From Treponema_I sp045616125 (lineage in GTDB: Bacteria; Spirochaetota; Spirochaetia; Treponematales; Treponemataceae), in the NCBI GenBank assembly GCA_045616125.1, contig JAZLGC010000067.1, forward strand, positions 1 to 64,000: DNA of 64,000 bases, written 5' to 3'. Shown here in pieces: positions 15,106 through 23,503 of this stretch (position 1 is its first letter; every line of letters starts with the position of its first letter). The notes under the pieces are model-generated. The model was not told the DNA's origin. It saw nothing but the letters and a program-made list of their open reading frames with translations, and did no database searches. Made by a program: the position numbers and the translations under genes.

Positions 15106-15809
15106 ATACGCTGCAGACTGCCTTCCTGAATGTGGTAACGTATATCGCCCTGTGCGGCTACTCCCGGATCATGGGTAACCAGAACCAGAGTTTTTGCATA
15201 TTTTTCAACCATGTCAAAAAGAAGTCTGGCAATAACCGTTGCGTTGGCAGGATCCAGATTTCCCGTTGGTTCATCTGCAAGAATCAGCTCCGGATTATTG
15301 ATAAGAGCGCGTGCTACCGCTGCCCGCTGGCGTTCTCCGCCGGAAAGTTCGCTGGGCAGGTGGTTCAGACGATGTTCAAGGCCCACGTCAGCAAGCAGCT
15401 GGCGGGCATGTTCCATGGCTTCCTTTTTTTTCATACCGGCCATGTAGGCAGGCATGAATACATTTTCCAGAGCAGTAAAGTCTTTTAACAGATGGTGAAA
15501 CTGGAATACCAGACCAAGGTAACTGGACCGGTACCGGGTCAGCTGGTCTTCAGTCAGTGAGGTAATATTCCAGGGGCCAACCGTAACAGAACCACCTGTT
15601 GCCGTTTCAAGGCCACCAATTACGTTCAGCAGGGTGCTTTTACCACTGCCGCTGGAACCTTCAATAACTACTTTCTGGCCGGCATACACATCCATGTCCA
15701 GATTATGCAGTATGGTCAAGGGTTCGCCATTTCCGCGGAACGTCTTTTCCAGATTCCGTACGGTTATGATTGGACTCTGCCTGTTATCGATTTCTGGATT
15801 ATTCATCAT
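15102..15809 (-). CDS. lolD: Lipoprotein-releasing system ATPase LolD
   Basis: This 235-residue ABC ATPase has Walker A GSSGSGKST, the Q-loop in LVFQFHHLLKDFTALENV, signature LSGGERQ, Walker B LILADEPTGNLD and the H-loop VTHD, matching the LolD/MacB/FtsE subgroup. It powers release of lipoproteins from the inner membrane for transfer to the outer membrane. GGAGG lies 6 nt before ATG 15809, within the end of lolC. It sits between the two permease genes, the classic lolCDE order. Confidence 0.95.
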   Translation of the reverse strand: MMNNPEIDNRQSPIITVRNLEKTFRGNGEPLTILHNLDMDVYAGQKVVIEGSSGSGKSTLLNVIGGLETATGGSVTVGPWNITSLTEDQLTRYRSSYLGLVFQFHHLLKDFTALENVFMPAYMAGMKKKEAMEHARQLLADVGLEHRLNHLPSELSGGERQRAAVARALINNPELILADEPTGNLDPANATVIARLLFDMVEKYAKTLVLVTHDPGVAAQGDIRYHIQEGSLQRI

Positions 15810-17130
15810 GAAGAACCTCCGCTACTGACATTTGAGCTACACTTCTGCTGGCGGCCCAGGCTGCTGTAAAACTGGCAAGAACGCCAAACAGGGTAATAAG
15901 GGCAGCTTCTGAAAAGAATACCCGTGCAGGAATGGCTGCATAGTACAGAAATACGCTGGAACTTTCCAGAAACTGTACGTTTCCCGGCGAAAACAGCAGG
16001 GTAAAAAAGCGGACAAAACTGTATCCAATCTTGGTAAACAGTTCCATAATGTCGCTGAGCCGTACACTGATCAACAGACCTGCCACAAGGCCCGGCACTG
16101 CTCCCATGAAACCGGTTCGTAATCCCTGGTACATGAAGACCGTCTGGATTGAACGGCGGCTGGCTCCCAGGGCCTTAAGAACGGCTATTTCTTCATGCTT
16201 CTGATACACCATGCGACGCATGGCATTGAAAATGGTAACGCCCACAACAACAAAAATGAGGAGTGCTGTTAACATAAGCAGGTTCTTTTCTACCCGCAGT
16301 GCACCGAAAAAGCTCCGGTTGTATACGCGCCAGCTTTCGTACTGCAAATCAGGCAGTATATGCTGCAATCGGGCCATTACCCGGTCAACATGATCTGAAT
16401 TCCGTAACTTGATACCATATATGGGTTCCACGTTCTGGCCCAGAAGGTTACGGGCCGTTTCAAGAGAAACAAAGGCAAAGGTTGCGTTTATGTCACTGTA
16501 ACTGCAGCTGACCAGGCCAGTAACGGTAAGGGTGCGACCGGTATCAAACAAGTCGGTACTGCTGCCGCCGGAAAGAGCCAGCAGATTCACCGTATCACCC
16601 TGCCGCACACCAAGGCTTCTTGCAAGGATAGTACCAAGAACAACCGTTCCTGGTTTTGAAATGTCAAAACGACCTGAATCAATGCTGATCTGTTCAGAAA
16701 AACCGACATCCTGAGTCAGTACGTCTGCAGGCACTCCTCTCAGCAGGCCCGGACGCTGACGACCACCACGGCCGGCAAAAAGGGTCTGGGCTTCATACAG
16801 TGGGATGCAGCTTCGGACATCAGGAACAGCGTTTATGACAGCTGAAAGTTGGTCTTGAGTAAGGACGGACTCTTCGACAGGCTCAGAGATCCTGATTGTC
16901 TGCTCAGAGATCCTTGAAGTAGCGTAAGCACGGAGATGATAGCTGGAAATTTCCAGAATACTTTCTATTGATCCCATCTGAAAACCATTCATAACAGACA
17001 TAATGACAATAAGGGCTGCAACACCGAATGCAATTCCCCAGATACTCAGCTGACTGGTGGCGCGTCCCCGGCCGGTGCGGTCAACCCGGGCAAAACGCTG
17101 AGCCACATACATAATCCATGTATCTTTCAT
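15799..17130 (-). CDS. lolC: Lipoprotein-releasing ABC permease (LolC/LolE family), first copy
   Basis: A 443-residue permease with the same plan as the other copy: an N-terminal helix (IAFGVAALIVIMSVMNGF), a periplasmic domain, the MVYQKHEEIAVLKALGAS coupling loop, and three further helices. The gene starts in an ATGA overlap with the upstream exported-protein gene. Around residues 70-90 the reading frame runs through a family B repeat (16870-16914), giving a short RISE..RISEPVEE insertion in the periplasmic domain. Confidence 0.88.
   Translation of the reverse strand: MKDTWIMYVAQRFARVDRTGRGRATSQLSIWGIAFGVAALIVIMSVMNGFQMGSIESILEISSYHLRAYATSRISEQTIRISEPVEESVLTQDQLSAVINAVPDVRSCIPLYEAQTLFAGRGGRQRPGLLRGVPADVLTQDVGFSEQISIDSGRFDISKPGTVVLGTILARSLGVRQGDTVNLLALSGGSSTDLFDTGRTLTVTGLVSCSYSDINATFAFVSLETARNLLGQNVEPIYGIKLRNSDHVDRVMARLQHILPDLQYESWRVYNRSFFGALRVEKNLLMLTALLIFVVVGVTIFNAMRRMVYQKHEEIAVLKALGASRRSIQTVFMYQGLRTGFMGAVPGLVAGLLISVRLSDIMELFTKIGYSFVRFFTLLFSPGNVQFLESSSVFLYYAAIPARVFFSEAALITLFGVLASFTAAWAASRSVAQMSVAEVLHDE
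16870..16914. repeat. Dispersed repeat family B inside lolC
   Basis: CTTCGACAGGCTCAGAGATCC followed by a partial CTCAGAGATCC copy, both read in frame on the minus strand as ISEPVEE-type peptide in the periplasmic loop. Confidence 0.75.
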
Positions 17131-17903
17131 CTGCCACTCCGGATTTCTTTTCCGTTACTCAGAATTTTCTCACTTATCTGAATACCATCAGAATACTGGC
17201 TGACAATTTCAAAGCCGTTATCAAAATACAGACGCTCAATGTAATCACTGTCTGTCTGCCATTCCAATTCTTTTATAAGTACGTCATTTTCATAGAACCG
17301 CTGATCCGGCTGCCTGAATCCTGCCTCATAAACATATTCTGTGCGTTCTGTCACTTTGGTACTTTCTGTTGTAATTTTTTCAGTTACGCAGCGGCCTTTA
17401 CTGTCCCATTTCCAGAATCTGGTTACTTCCAGTTTGCGATGTACCGTATCTGAGGAACTTTCTGCGCCACTGTATTCTTTTTGTACTGATAACCGGCCGT
17501 CATCATCGTATTCAAGAACAGTCTGTCTGTTTGTTCCAGAAAACCACCGTGTTTCTGTTGTTGCAGTTATCTGATTGCCTGTATATTCAAAGGAAACTTC
17601 TTTTTCAATGGTAGAGTAGTCTTTGTTCCAGTACACTTCCTTCTGGACGCGGCCCAGAGAATCAACCATTCGCAGAATCATGTTTTCATCAGATGCAGTA
17701 ACCTGGCTCGAAATGGTTCCACCACTGTAATTCAAAAGAAACGTGCCGTCACTGTCCTGCATTGCCCGGAGCCGGCCGCTGGAATTTACTCCAATCGTTG
17801 ATGTTCGGCTTTCTTCTGCAAAGACCGGCAGTACAGGAAATGCCAGAAGGGCAGCACAGATGAGAAGATGAAACTGTTTTTTCAAGGAGGACTGAACTGC
17901 CAC
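17127..17903 (-). CDS. Exported protein of unknown function with RHS/MORN-like strand repeats
   Basis: This 258-residue protein is read from GTG 17903, with GAGG overlapping the ftsY stop codon as ribosome site. The signal peptide is KKQFHLLICAALLAFPVLPV, cut near VFAEE. The mature part is made of short beta hairpins of the type YDDDGRLSVQKEY, WDSKGRCVTEKI and YFDNGFEIV, like the repeated strand units of RHS or antitoxin-2 folds. It lies between ftsY and lolC with overlaps on both sides, so it is probably co-translated and acts in the envelope, perhaps with the Lol machinery. Confidence 0.7.
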   Translation of the reverse strand: MAVQSSLKKQFHLLICAALLAFPVLPVFAEESRTSTIGVNSSGRLRAMQDSDGTFLLNYSGGTISSQVTASDENMILRMVDSLGRVQKEVYWNKDYSTIEKEVSFEYTGNQITATTETRWFSGTNRQTVLEYDDDGRLSVQKEYSGAESSSDTVHRKLEVTRFWKWDSKGRCVTEKITTESTKVTERTEYVYEAGFRQPDQRFYENDVLIKELEWQTDSDYIERLYFDNGFEIVSQYSDGIQISEKILSNGKEIRSGR

Positions 17904-17910
17904 GCCTGCC

Positions 17911-18783
17911 TCAGCCGGCCAGAAACTCGTTGATGTACTGTTCCGGATTGAATGGTCCGATGTCTTCGTAGTGCTCACCGGTACACACAAAGGCAACTGG
18001 AATGCCAAGCTCTTTTCCCAGAGAAATGGCTACACCGCCTTTGGCAGTGCTGTCGTATTTGGTAAGAACGGCAGCGTCAATACCAACGGCTTCGTGGAAT
18101 ACTTCTGCCTGACGCAGGGCATTCTGGCCTGTTGTTGCATCAAGAACGATGATTTTTTTGTAAGCGCCGGGTGTTGCTTTCTGACCGGCAATGCGGTCAA
18201 TTTTCTGCAGTTCCCGTACCAGATTTTCCTTGTTATGAAGGCGTCCGGCTGTATCTGCCAGAACCAGTGCGCCGCCCTTAGCCTTGGCCGCTTCAGCAGC
18301 ATCAAAGACAACTGCAGACGGGTCTGCACCGCTCTGATGTGCAACAATACGTACACCTACTTTATCTGCATGCCAGGTAAGCTGTTCAATAGCTGCAGCA
18401 CGGAATGTATCGGCAGCGGCCATGATTACAGGAGTTCCGTTTTTTTTATAGTAGTTGGCAAGTTTTGCAGCCGTAGTGGTTTTTCCGGCACCATTAACTC
18501 CCAGCAGCATGAACAGGGTTACATCTCCGGAATTTGCCGGAAGTTCAACGGTTTTTACATACTGTAACAGCAGTTTCTTCAATTCACCGGTAATATCTTT
18601 TTCATCTGTCAGTTTCTTTTCATGGCAGATTTTTTCAAGAGTATCGGTAATTTCATAGGCAGTTTTGGCGCCGATATCGCCTTCAACCAAGGTATCAGTT
18701 AATTCTTCAAAAAAGTCTTCTGTTTTTGCTTTATACGTGCCGAAAAGCTTTGCAAGCTTGTGGCCAAACGATTCTTTTGCCAT
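17911..18783 (-). CDS. ftsY: Signal recognition particle receptor FtsY
   Basis: The 290-residue NG-domain GTPase has G1 GVNGAGKTTTAAKLA (~residue 96), the DTFRAAAIEQL motif, G3 DTAGRLHNKENL and G4 TKYDSTAKGG. It docks ribosome-SRP complexes at the membrane. It is short because it lacks the long acidic A domain of E. coli FtsY, as is usual outside proteobacteria. AAGGA lies before ATG 18783. It is the first gene of the block that leads into lol and mcs; a relic of the MITE core sits in its 5' leader. Confidence 0.95.
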   Translation of the reverse strand: MAKESFGHKLAKLFGTYKAKTEDFFEELTDTLVEGDIGAKTAYEITDTLEKICHEKKLTDEKDITGELKKLLLQYVKTVELPANSGDVTLFMLLGVNGAGKTTTAAKLANYYKKNGTPVIMAAADTFRAAAIEQLTWHADKVGVRIVAHQSGADPSAVVFDAAEAAKAKGGALVLADTAGRLHNKENLVRELQKIDRIAGQKATPGAYKKIIVLDATTGQNALRQAEVFHEAVGIDAAVLTKYDSTAKGGVAISLGKELGIPVAFVCTGEHYEDIGPFNPEQYINEFLAG

Positions 18784-18807
18784 AGTATGTCCTTATAGAT
18801 AATATCT

Positions 18808-18928
18808 CAAATCTACCGGCTTGCCAGTAAATGCAAAAACGCTCGATATCGTCGCTATTGGTGAAGCCCGGCAAGGAAACTATTTGTTCCGGGCTTCAGC
18901 AATTTTTGCATTTACTGTCCAGCCTCCC
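18808..18928 (-). repeat. Degenerate relic of the MITE-like element core
   Basis: Read on the minus strand, this stretch matches the centre of the elements at 54648 and 57042: AAAATTG.TGAAGCCCGG, then CCGGGCTTCACCAATAGCGA, TATCGAGCG, GCATTTACTGGCAA and CCGGTAGATTTG. A perfect 9-bp stem (18863-18871 with 18889-18897) is kept, but the inner hairpin and the terminal inverted repeats are absent. It ends 25 nt before the ftsY start. Confidence 0.7.
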
Positions 18929-18995
18929 GATTTGCATTATTACTCTGTAACCACTTTCACAGATAATTATTTAGCGTTAATTTCTTTTTGCTATT

Positions 18996-20555
18996 TTACT
19001 CGATTTCTTCAGGATAGACAATTTCAGGGAGAACCTGATTGGCGGCAAGGATGTAGCGGGTCAGCTGGATGGCCCAGTTTATGCCGAAGCCTGCTGATAT
19101 AACAGATGATACATTGTTGATTTTTCTCCAGCGTTCATAGCCCTGCCATAATTCCTCAGGTTCCACCAGATTCTTTGAACGGTAACGGGATTCAATCTGG
19201 GCCGCATAGTCTTCCATTTTTCCATATGAGCCAAAACCTACCGGTAACGAAATCAAGAATAATCCAAATGCGGTGTACATACTGCGCCGCCTCAGATCAA
19301 TGGTCTTTGAGGTATTACCTGATTTTGGCGACACGCTGGTTTGTAAAGCCACATTTCCCCCCGACATGTTTCGTTGTTTTTCAACAATAAAGAAAGCAGA
19401 GTCCCCTGTTTCCGTTACGATTTCTCCCAGAACAGGAAGGCCGTTTACTGTTACACTGGCTCCACTTTTTATTGAAGTTCCACCCATCAGATATATGCTG
19501 CTGTCTCCGGAATCAGGTTCTGTTCTGTTCATCAGCCGCTGCAGCAGACCGTTATCCGTAACAGAATGTACCGTAAGACTTACATCTACCGAAGGTTTCA
19601 TGAGTACATGAATCTGATATCCGGTCTTTCCCGAAAAATCATAGGAAAATCCCTGGGTTGCACAGTTCTCTGCTTCTACAGAAAAATGATGCACTCCTGC
19701 CTGCGTAATAACCGGCTGGGTATAGTTTACCAACGGCACTCCATCCATGCGGACGGTAACTTTGCCGGGAGCATTTTCAATATCAATTTTAATGGTTACC
19801 GGAGCTTTATTTACCAGAATGGTTACCAGCTGCTGTGCAATATCATCTGCAAGAAGATTTGCTGACGTTTTTGGATATAATGAATCACAGCTGCCGATAA
19901 GCTGGTTACCGGGAAATCTTGTTACGGTTACCGTTGCGTACAGATAATTACCCCGTTCCAGAATGGTTCCCTGCAGCAGTGCCTGAAAACTTTCTTTCTG
20001 GGCTTTCGTACCAAGTTCATCGTCAGTTTCATCGCCCCTCAGGGTAACCAGATTTTCTTTTATCTGCAGAGGTTCTTTACTGTTTTCGGCCGGTTCAAAG
20101 GAATCAAGGGAAGCAAAAGATCTGCAATCATCTATCTTCTGCCGTGTTTCCGCAATCTGTTTATCTAAATCCTGTATTTTTTCCTGCTTAACACTCTGAC
20201 TGTCGCTGGTTAACACCACAGAATCACGTTTGGTAATAAGGGAATTCAGGTTATTTACAAGAGTTGGCAATTCTTTCTGTATAGCAAGACGCTGACGGTC
20301 AATCTGTTCGCCGGCATCAATGGTTCGTTCCAGATTTTCTGGAAGGGATGAGAGAATAAGAGAAGGAAGATGTTCAGACAGGTCACTGTTGCCGGAAAAT
20401 GCGGTGGCAGCCAGTACCCAGTTACTTTTTGAACTGTTGTTTGAATCTGCCCAAAGGGGCACTGCTGCCATAAGCAGAAAACCAAGTACAACGGAGCACA
20501 GGCATTTCTTACTCAGGCAGCACCGCTGATCATTACAGATCGTCACCGGTATCAT
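18996..20555 (-). CDS. Exported protein with PEGA-like domain and C-terminal membrane helix
   Basis: About 519 residues if started at ATG 20555, which lies within the end of prfB; no good ribosome site decides the start. A signal-like helix (SVVLGFLLMAAVPLWA) precedes a coiled-coil segment (LPTLVNNLNSLITKRD, residues ~90-150). A beta-rich part then contains VTVRMDGVPLVNYTQPVITQ and GVHHFSVEAENC, resembling PEGA domains common in spirochaete envelope proteins. A hydrophobic helix (AFGLFLISLPVGFG) and a short tail follow. Function is unknown. The overlap with prfB suggests co-transcription. Confidence 0.7.
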   Translation of the reverse strand: MIPVTICNDQRCCLSKKCLCSVVLGFLLMAAVPLWADSNNSSKSNWVLAATAFSGNSDLSEHLPSLILSSLPENLERTIDAGEQIDRQRLAIQKELPTLVNNLNSLITKRDSVVLTSDSQSVKQEKIQDLDKQIAETRQKIDDCRSFASLDSFEPAENSKEPLQIKENLVTLRGDETDDELGTKAQKESFQALLQGTILERGNYLYATVTVTRFPGNQLIGSCDSLYPKTSANLLADDIAQQLVTILVNKAPVTIKIDIENAPGKVTVRMDGVPLVNYTQPVITQAGVHHFSVEAENCATQGFSYDFSGKTGYQIHVLMKPSVDVSLTVHSVTDNGLLQRLMNRTEPDSGDSSIYLMGGTSIKSGASVTVNGLPVLGEIVTETGDSAFFIVEKQRNMSGGNVALQTSVSPKSGNTSKTIDLRRRSMYTAFGLFLISLPVGFGSYGKMEDYAAQIESRYRSKNLVEPEELWQGYERWRKINNVSSVISAGFGINWAIQLTRYILAANQVLPEIVYPEEIE

Positions 20556-21663
20556 CACCCATTGGCAGGCCTTTCCATTTTGCAGAAAGGTATGACTCGA
20601 TGAATGGATCGATATCACCGTCCATTACGGCCTGAATGTTACCGATGGAATAGCGTGTACGATGGTCTTTTACCATGGTATAAGGCTGGAATACGTAGGA
20701 ACGAATCTGGTTACCCCAGGAAATGTCTTTCTTTTCCTGAGCGAACTTGGCGTTCTCTTTTTCTTTTTCTTCGCGGTAGTATTCGTACAGGCGGGCTTTC
20801 AGCATGCTCATACAGGTTGCACGGTTCATGGTCTGACTGCGTTCTGTCTGACAGGCAACAACGATACCGGTTGGGATATGGGTAAAGCGGACAGCAGAGT
20901 CGGTTTTGTTAACGTGCTGACCACCGGCACCACCGGCACGGTAGGTATCTACCCGCAGATCTTCAGGACGAATTTCAACTTCAATGCTGTCATCCAGTAC
21001 GGGGAATACGTATACCGAAGTAAACGACGTATGGCGGCGGGCGTTGGCATCAAACGGAGAAATGCGTACCAGACGGTGTACACCTGCTTCACCTTTCATG
21101 TAGCCGAATGCATAGTCACCGTGAATCTGCAGGGTAGCAGACTTAATGCCGCCTTCTGCTTCAAGAAGGTCTACGGTTTCTACTTTGTAGCCGCGGCGTT
21201 CTGCCCAGCGGATGTACATACGCATAAGCATGCTGGCCCAGTCACAGGCTTCGGTACCGCCGGCACCGGCATGAATGGTAACGAAGGCGTCGTTCTTATC
21301 TACTTCATCGCTCAGCAGATTAAGGATACTCAGTTTTTCGTATTTCGCATTGGCATCATTATACTGGGCTTCTACTTCTGCCGTCAGGTCGTCGTCACCT
21401 GATTCTTCTGCCAGTTCGTAGGTGGCATCCAGATCTTCCATCTGGGCAATCAGGTCGCGCCATGGTTCAATGCGGTTTTTCAGCATCTTGATATCAGAAA
21501 GCACTTTTTCTGCCTTTTTCGGATCATCCCAGAAAGTAGGTTCGCCAGACTGAGCTTCTTTATCGGCAATGCGTTTTTCAATAGTTGTTACATCAAGACG
21601 GCTCCAAACTTCGTTGATGTCGTTCTTAAGATTAGCAATAGGCATTTTAAAATCTTCTAACAT
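20533..21663 (-). CDS. prfB: Peptide chain release factor 2
   Basis: The 376-residue class I release factor has the SPF tripeptide (VRISPFDANARR) that reads UGA/UAA and the catalytic GGQ loop (RAGGAGGQHVNKTDSAVR). Unlike most bacterial prfB genes it needs no programmed +1 frameshift: the N-terminal helix (NDINEVWSRLDVTTIEKR) runs in one frame without the in-frame UGA. AGGAGA sits 6 nt before ATG 21663. Confidence 0.97.
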   Translation of the reverse strand: MLEDFKMPIANLKNDINEVWSRLDVTTIEKRIADKEAQSGEPTFWDDPKKAEKVLSDIKMLKNRIEPWRDLIAQMEDLDATYELAEESGDDDLTAEVEAQYNDANAKYEKLSILNLLSDEVDKNDAFVTIHAGAGGTEACDWASMLMRMYIRWAERRGYKVETVDLLEAEGGIKSATLQIHGDYAFGYMKGEAGVHRLVRISPFDANARRHTSFTSVYVFPVLDDSIEVEIRPEDLRVDTYRAGGAGGQHVNKTDSAVRFTHIPTGIVVACQTERSQTMNRATCMSMLKARLYEYYREEKEKENAKFAQEKKDISWGNQIRSYVFQPYTMVKDHRTRYSIGNIQAVMDGDIDPFIESYLSAKWKGLPMGDDTGDDL

Positions 21664-21690
21664 GCCATTCTCCTGTATGCTGAATAAATA

Positions 21691-21999
21691 TTATCTCCGG
21701 GGACCAGGGGCAGCCGGTGGATCTGCGTTGGGCTTAAGCAAACAGCGTTTCCATTGTTTTTTTGCAAGCTCCGTAATGGCCATCATCCCCTGAACCGGAT
21801 ACTGGTACAGTCGTACCACATCATAGTAATCAGTAACTCTGTCAATGTCCTTTTTAAGAGTCTGGAGCCGTTTTTCGCTTAGTGCGTTGTTTTCCCAACA
21901 AGCACGCTGAACTTTTGTAAAACCATACTGCATCAGCACTGCAGTAAGCTGTTTAGCAGAATCAACTCCGCTTGGGTCAAGGATGACAGAAACAAACAT
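21691..21999 (-). CDS. Cas2/VapD-like small protein, no cas genes nearby
   Basis: This 102-residue protein has the strand-helix order of the Cas2 ferredoxin-like fold: FVSVILDPSG, a helix to LMQYGF, strand KVQRACWENN, a helix with KRLQTLKKDIDRV, then DVVRLYQYP and a last strand. The Asp at the end of strand 1 is where Cas2 has its conserved Asp. No CRISPR array or cas1 is present. The start ATG 21999 has no Shine-Dalgarno site; TCGACA-17-TATACT ends 5 nt before it, so the mRNA is probably leaderless. Family assignment is by pattern only. Confidence 0.6.
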   Translation of the reverse strand: MFVSVILDPSGVDSAKQLTAVLMQYGFTKVQRACWENNALSEKRLQTLKKDIDRVTDYYDVVRLYQYPVQGMMAITELAKKQWKRCLLKPNADPPAAPGPRR

Positions 22000-22004
22000 A
22001 CTAT

Positions 22005-22033
22005 AGTATATGAGAAAGATGGCAGTGTGTCGA
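22005..22033 (-). promoter_or_regulatory. Leaderless promoter for the Cas2-like gene
   Basis: On the minus strand TCGACA (22033-22028), 17-bp spacer, TATACT (22010-22005), then 5 nt to the ATG at 21999. It partly overlaps the divergent promoter of the plus-strand gene at 22072. Confidence 0.55.
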
Positions 22034-22036
22034 CTC

Positions 22037-22065
22037 TTGCCAAAACGGCCCATATTGCCGAAAAT
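22037..22065 (+). promoter_or_regulatory. Leaderless promoter for the exported TPR-like protein
   Basis: TTGCCA (22037-22042), 17-bp spacer, GAAAAT (22060-22065; four of six consensus bases), then 6 nt to ATG 22072. No Shine-Dalgarno sequence is present. Confidence 0.4.
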
Positions 22066-22071
22066 CTAAGT

Positions 22072-22998
22072 ATGAAGATTCGTCATATTTCTCTGTGCCT
22101 GGTGGTACTTTTTGCATTCACTTCTCCAAAAATTCTGTCTGCCCAAAGCGGTCGGCCCTTGGTTACCGGCATTAAAACACAGATTGATACATCTTCCATT
22201 ACCCTTTCCTGGCAGCTGCCTTCTGAATCTCAGCAAAAAAATGTGCTCAGTTATGTTATTTTCCGCTCCCAGAAACCTTATGCCACCGGAGATAGTATTA
22301 CTGATGATATTCCTCTGGCCACGGTTCCGGTCAGAACCCAAATCTATAAGGATTCTGTTACCACTGCCACCGTCTGGTATTACTGCGTTATTGCCAAATT
22401 AACTGATGGCAGTCTGTACGATGTCATTATTCCAACAGCCAACGCTACGGCTACCGGTGCTGCAATTCCGTCTCCTGAAGTAACGGGGCTTTCCAGCCGG
22501 GATTTGTTTGAAGAACGGGAAAGTGCCGTTATAGCCGCTCCGCAGGATACTGAAATACCGTTGCGCAGCACGCCGCTTCCATACCTTCATATCATTAAGA
22601 ACGAAAAAGAATCGCCGGAAGTTATTCCGCCCTATGTTGTTGCCAATGCAGACAAACTGGGACGCGACGCAAAGAAAAATCCTGAAAAAACTGAACGGTT
22701 TATTTTTGAGCGTGATACAAAAGATACCAGTAATGGTGATGATTATACCTTATACGCAATTCTTGCAACCTACTTTACCAAAGGTGACTATGGGGCTGCA
22801 GAGGCAGGATTGCGCACTTTCTTACAGACCAATCATGGTATAGATATTACGGCGCGCAGTACCATTTATCTGGGACAGACGTTGTACTTTCAGGGGAAAT
22901 ATAAAGATGCACTCACCTGCTTTTTGAGCACCGAGGGCGTATATCCGGCAATCAGCAAGCGCTGGATTCAGCTGTGTCTTGATGCGTATGAGTATTAA
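22072..22998 (+). CDS. Exported protein with fibronectin-III-like and TPR-like regions
   Basis: This 308-residue protein has a signal peptide, MKIRHISLCLVVLFAFTS, cut near ILSAQ. Residues ~30-125 (GIKTQIDTSSITLSWQLP, YVIFRSQKPY, VWYYCVIAKLTDG) follow the fibronectin type III strand pattern. The C-terminal 80 residues (YAILATYFTKGDYGAAEAGL, TIYLGQTLYFQGKYKDALTC) are two TPR-like helical repeats. It is probably a periplasmic scaffold; the partner is unknown. ATG 22072 is chosen over an upstream GTG because it starts the signal peptide. Confidence 0.7.
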   Translation: MKIRHISLCLVVLFAFTSPKILSAQSGRPLVTGIKTQIDTSSITLSWQLPSESQQKNVLSYVIFRSQKPYATGDSITDDIPLATVPVRTQIYKDSVTTATVWYYCVIAKLTDGSLYDVIIPTANATATGAAIPSPEVTGLSSRDLFEERESAVIAAPQDTEIPLRSTPLPYLHIIKNEKESPEVIPPYVVANADKLGRDAKKNPEKTERFIFERDTKDTSNGDDYTLYAILATYFTKGDYGAAEAGLRTFLQTNHGIDITARSTIYLGQTLYFQGKYKDALTCFLSTEGVYPAISKRWIQLCLDAYEY

Positions 22999-23004
22999 AA
23001 TCTA

Positions 23005-23499
23005 CTAGATTGTGTGTACTCTATTTCCTCTTTCGAGGGCAGTGATGCCGGTGCGAACCAGTTCTACAATGCCGTAGGGTTCCATCAAGGTAATGAAGCT
23101 GGCAATTTTATCTTCGCTGCCGGTTACCTGAATCACCAGGGTTTCAAGGCCCACATCTACAATATGAGCACGGAAAATACTGGCCGTTTCAATAATGCCG
23201 GAGCGGTTTGATGCCAGAGCCGTTACCTTTATAAGGGCGGTTTCCCGCAGTACCGACTCGCTGGTATCAAGATGGCGGACAGAAATTACGTCTTCCAGTT
23301 TTAATAGTTGCTTGATAATCTGGTCTAGAGTATGGTCGTCTCCCTGGACTACAATGGTCATGCGGGATACGGCAGGGTCGCTGGTAACTCCTACCGTCAG
23401 GCTGTCAATGTTGAAGCCCCGGCGGCTAAAGAGTCCAGAGACACGGCTTAATACACCTGCAGTGTTTTTTACTAAAACTGAAAGTACGTATCGTTCCAT
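23005..23499 (-). CDS. ilvN: Acetolactate synthase small (regulatory) subunit
   Basis: A 164-residue protein with an N-terminal ACT domain (LSVLVKNTAGVLSRVSGLFSRRGFNIDSL) that senses valine and a C-terminal ALS_ss_C domain (LIKVTALASNRSGIIETASIF, GLETLVIQVTG). It regulates the IlvB catalytic subunit in branched-chain amino acid synthesis. No large-subunit gene lies in the window, so the subunits are encoded apart. It follows thrA by 4 bp and has no strong ribosome site, so it relies on coupling to thrA. Confidence 0.93.
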   Translation of the reverse strand: MERYVLSVLVKNTAGVLSRVSGLFSRRGFNIDSLTVGVTSDPAVSRMTIVVQGDDHTLDQIIKQLLKLEDVISVRHLDTSESVLRETALIKVTALASNRSGIIETASIFRAHIVDVGLETLVIQVTGSEDKIASFITLMEPYGIVELVRTGITALERGNRVHTI

Positions 23500-23503
23500 A
23501 GTT

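Noticed and set aside
18863..18897. tRNA or small RNA gene
   Set aside because: Only one stem-loop is present, with no cloverleaf arms or CCA end; it matches the core of the MITE-like elements.
20662..21402. 246-residue plus-strand frame
   Set aside because: Antisense shadow of prfB; composition is that of a reversed coding strand.
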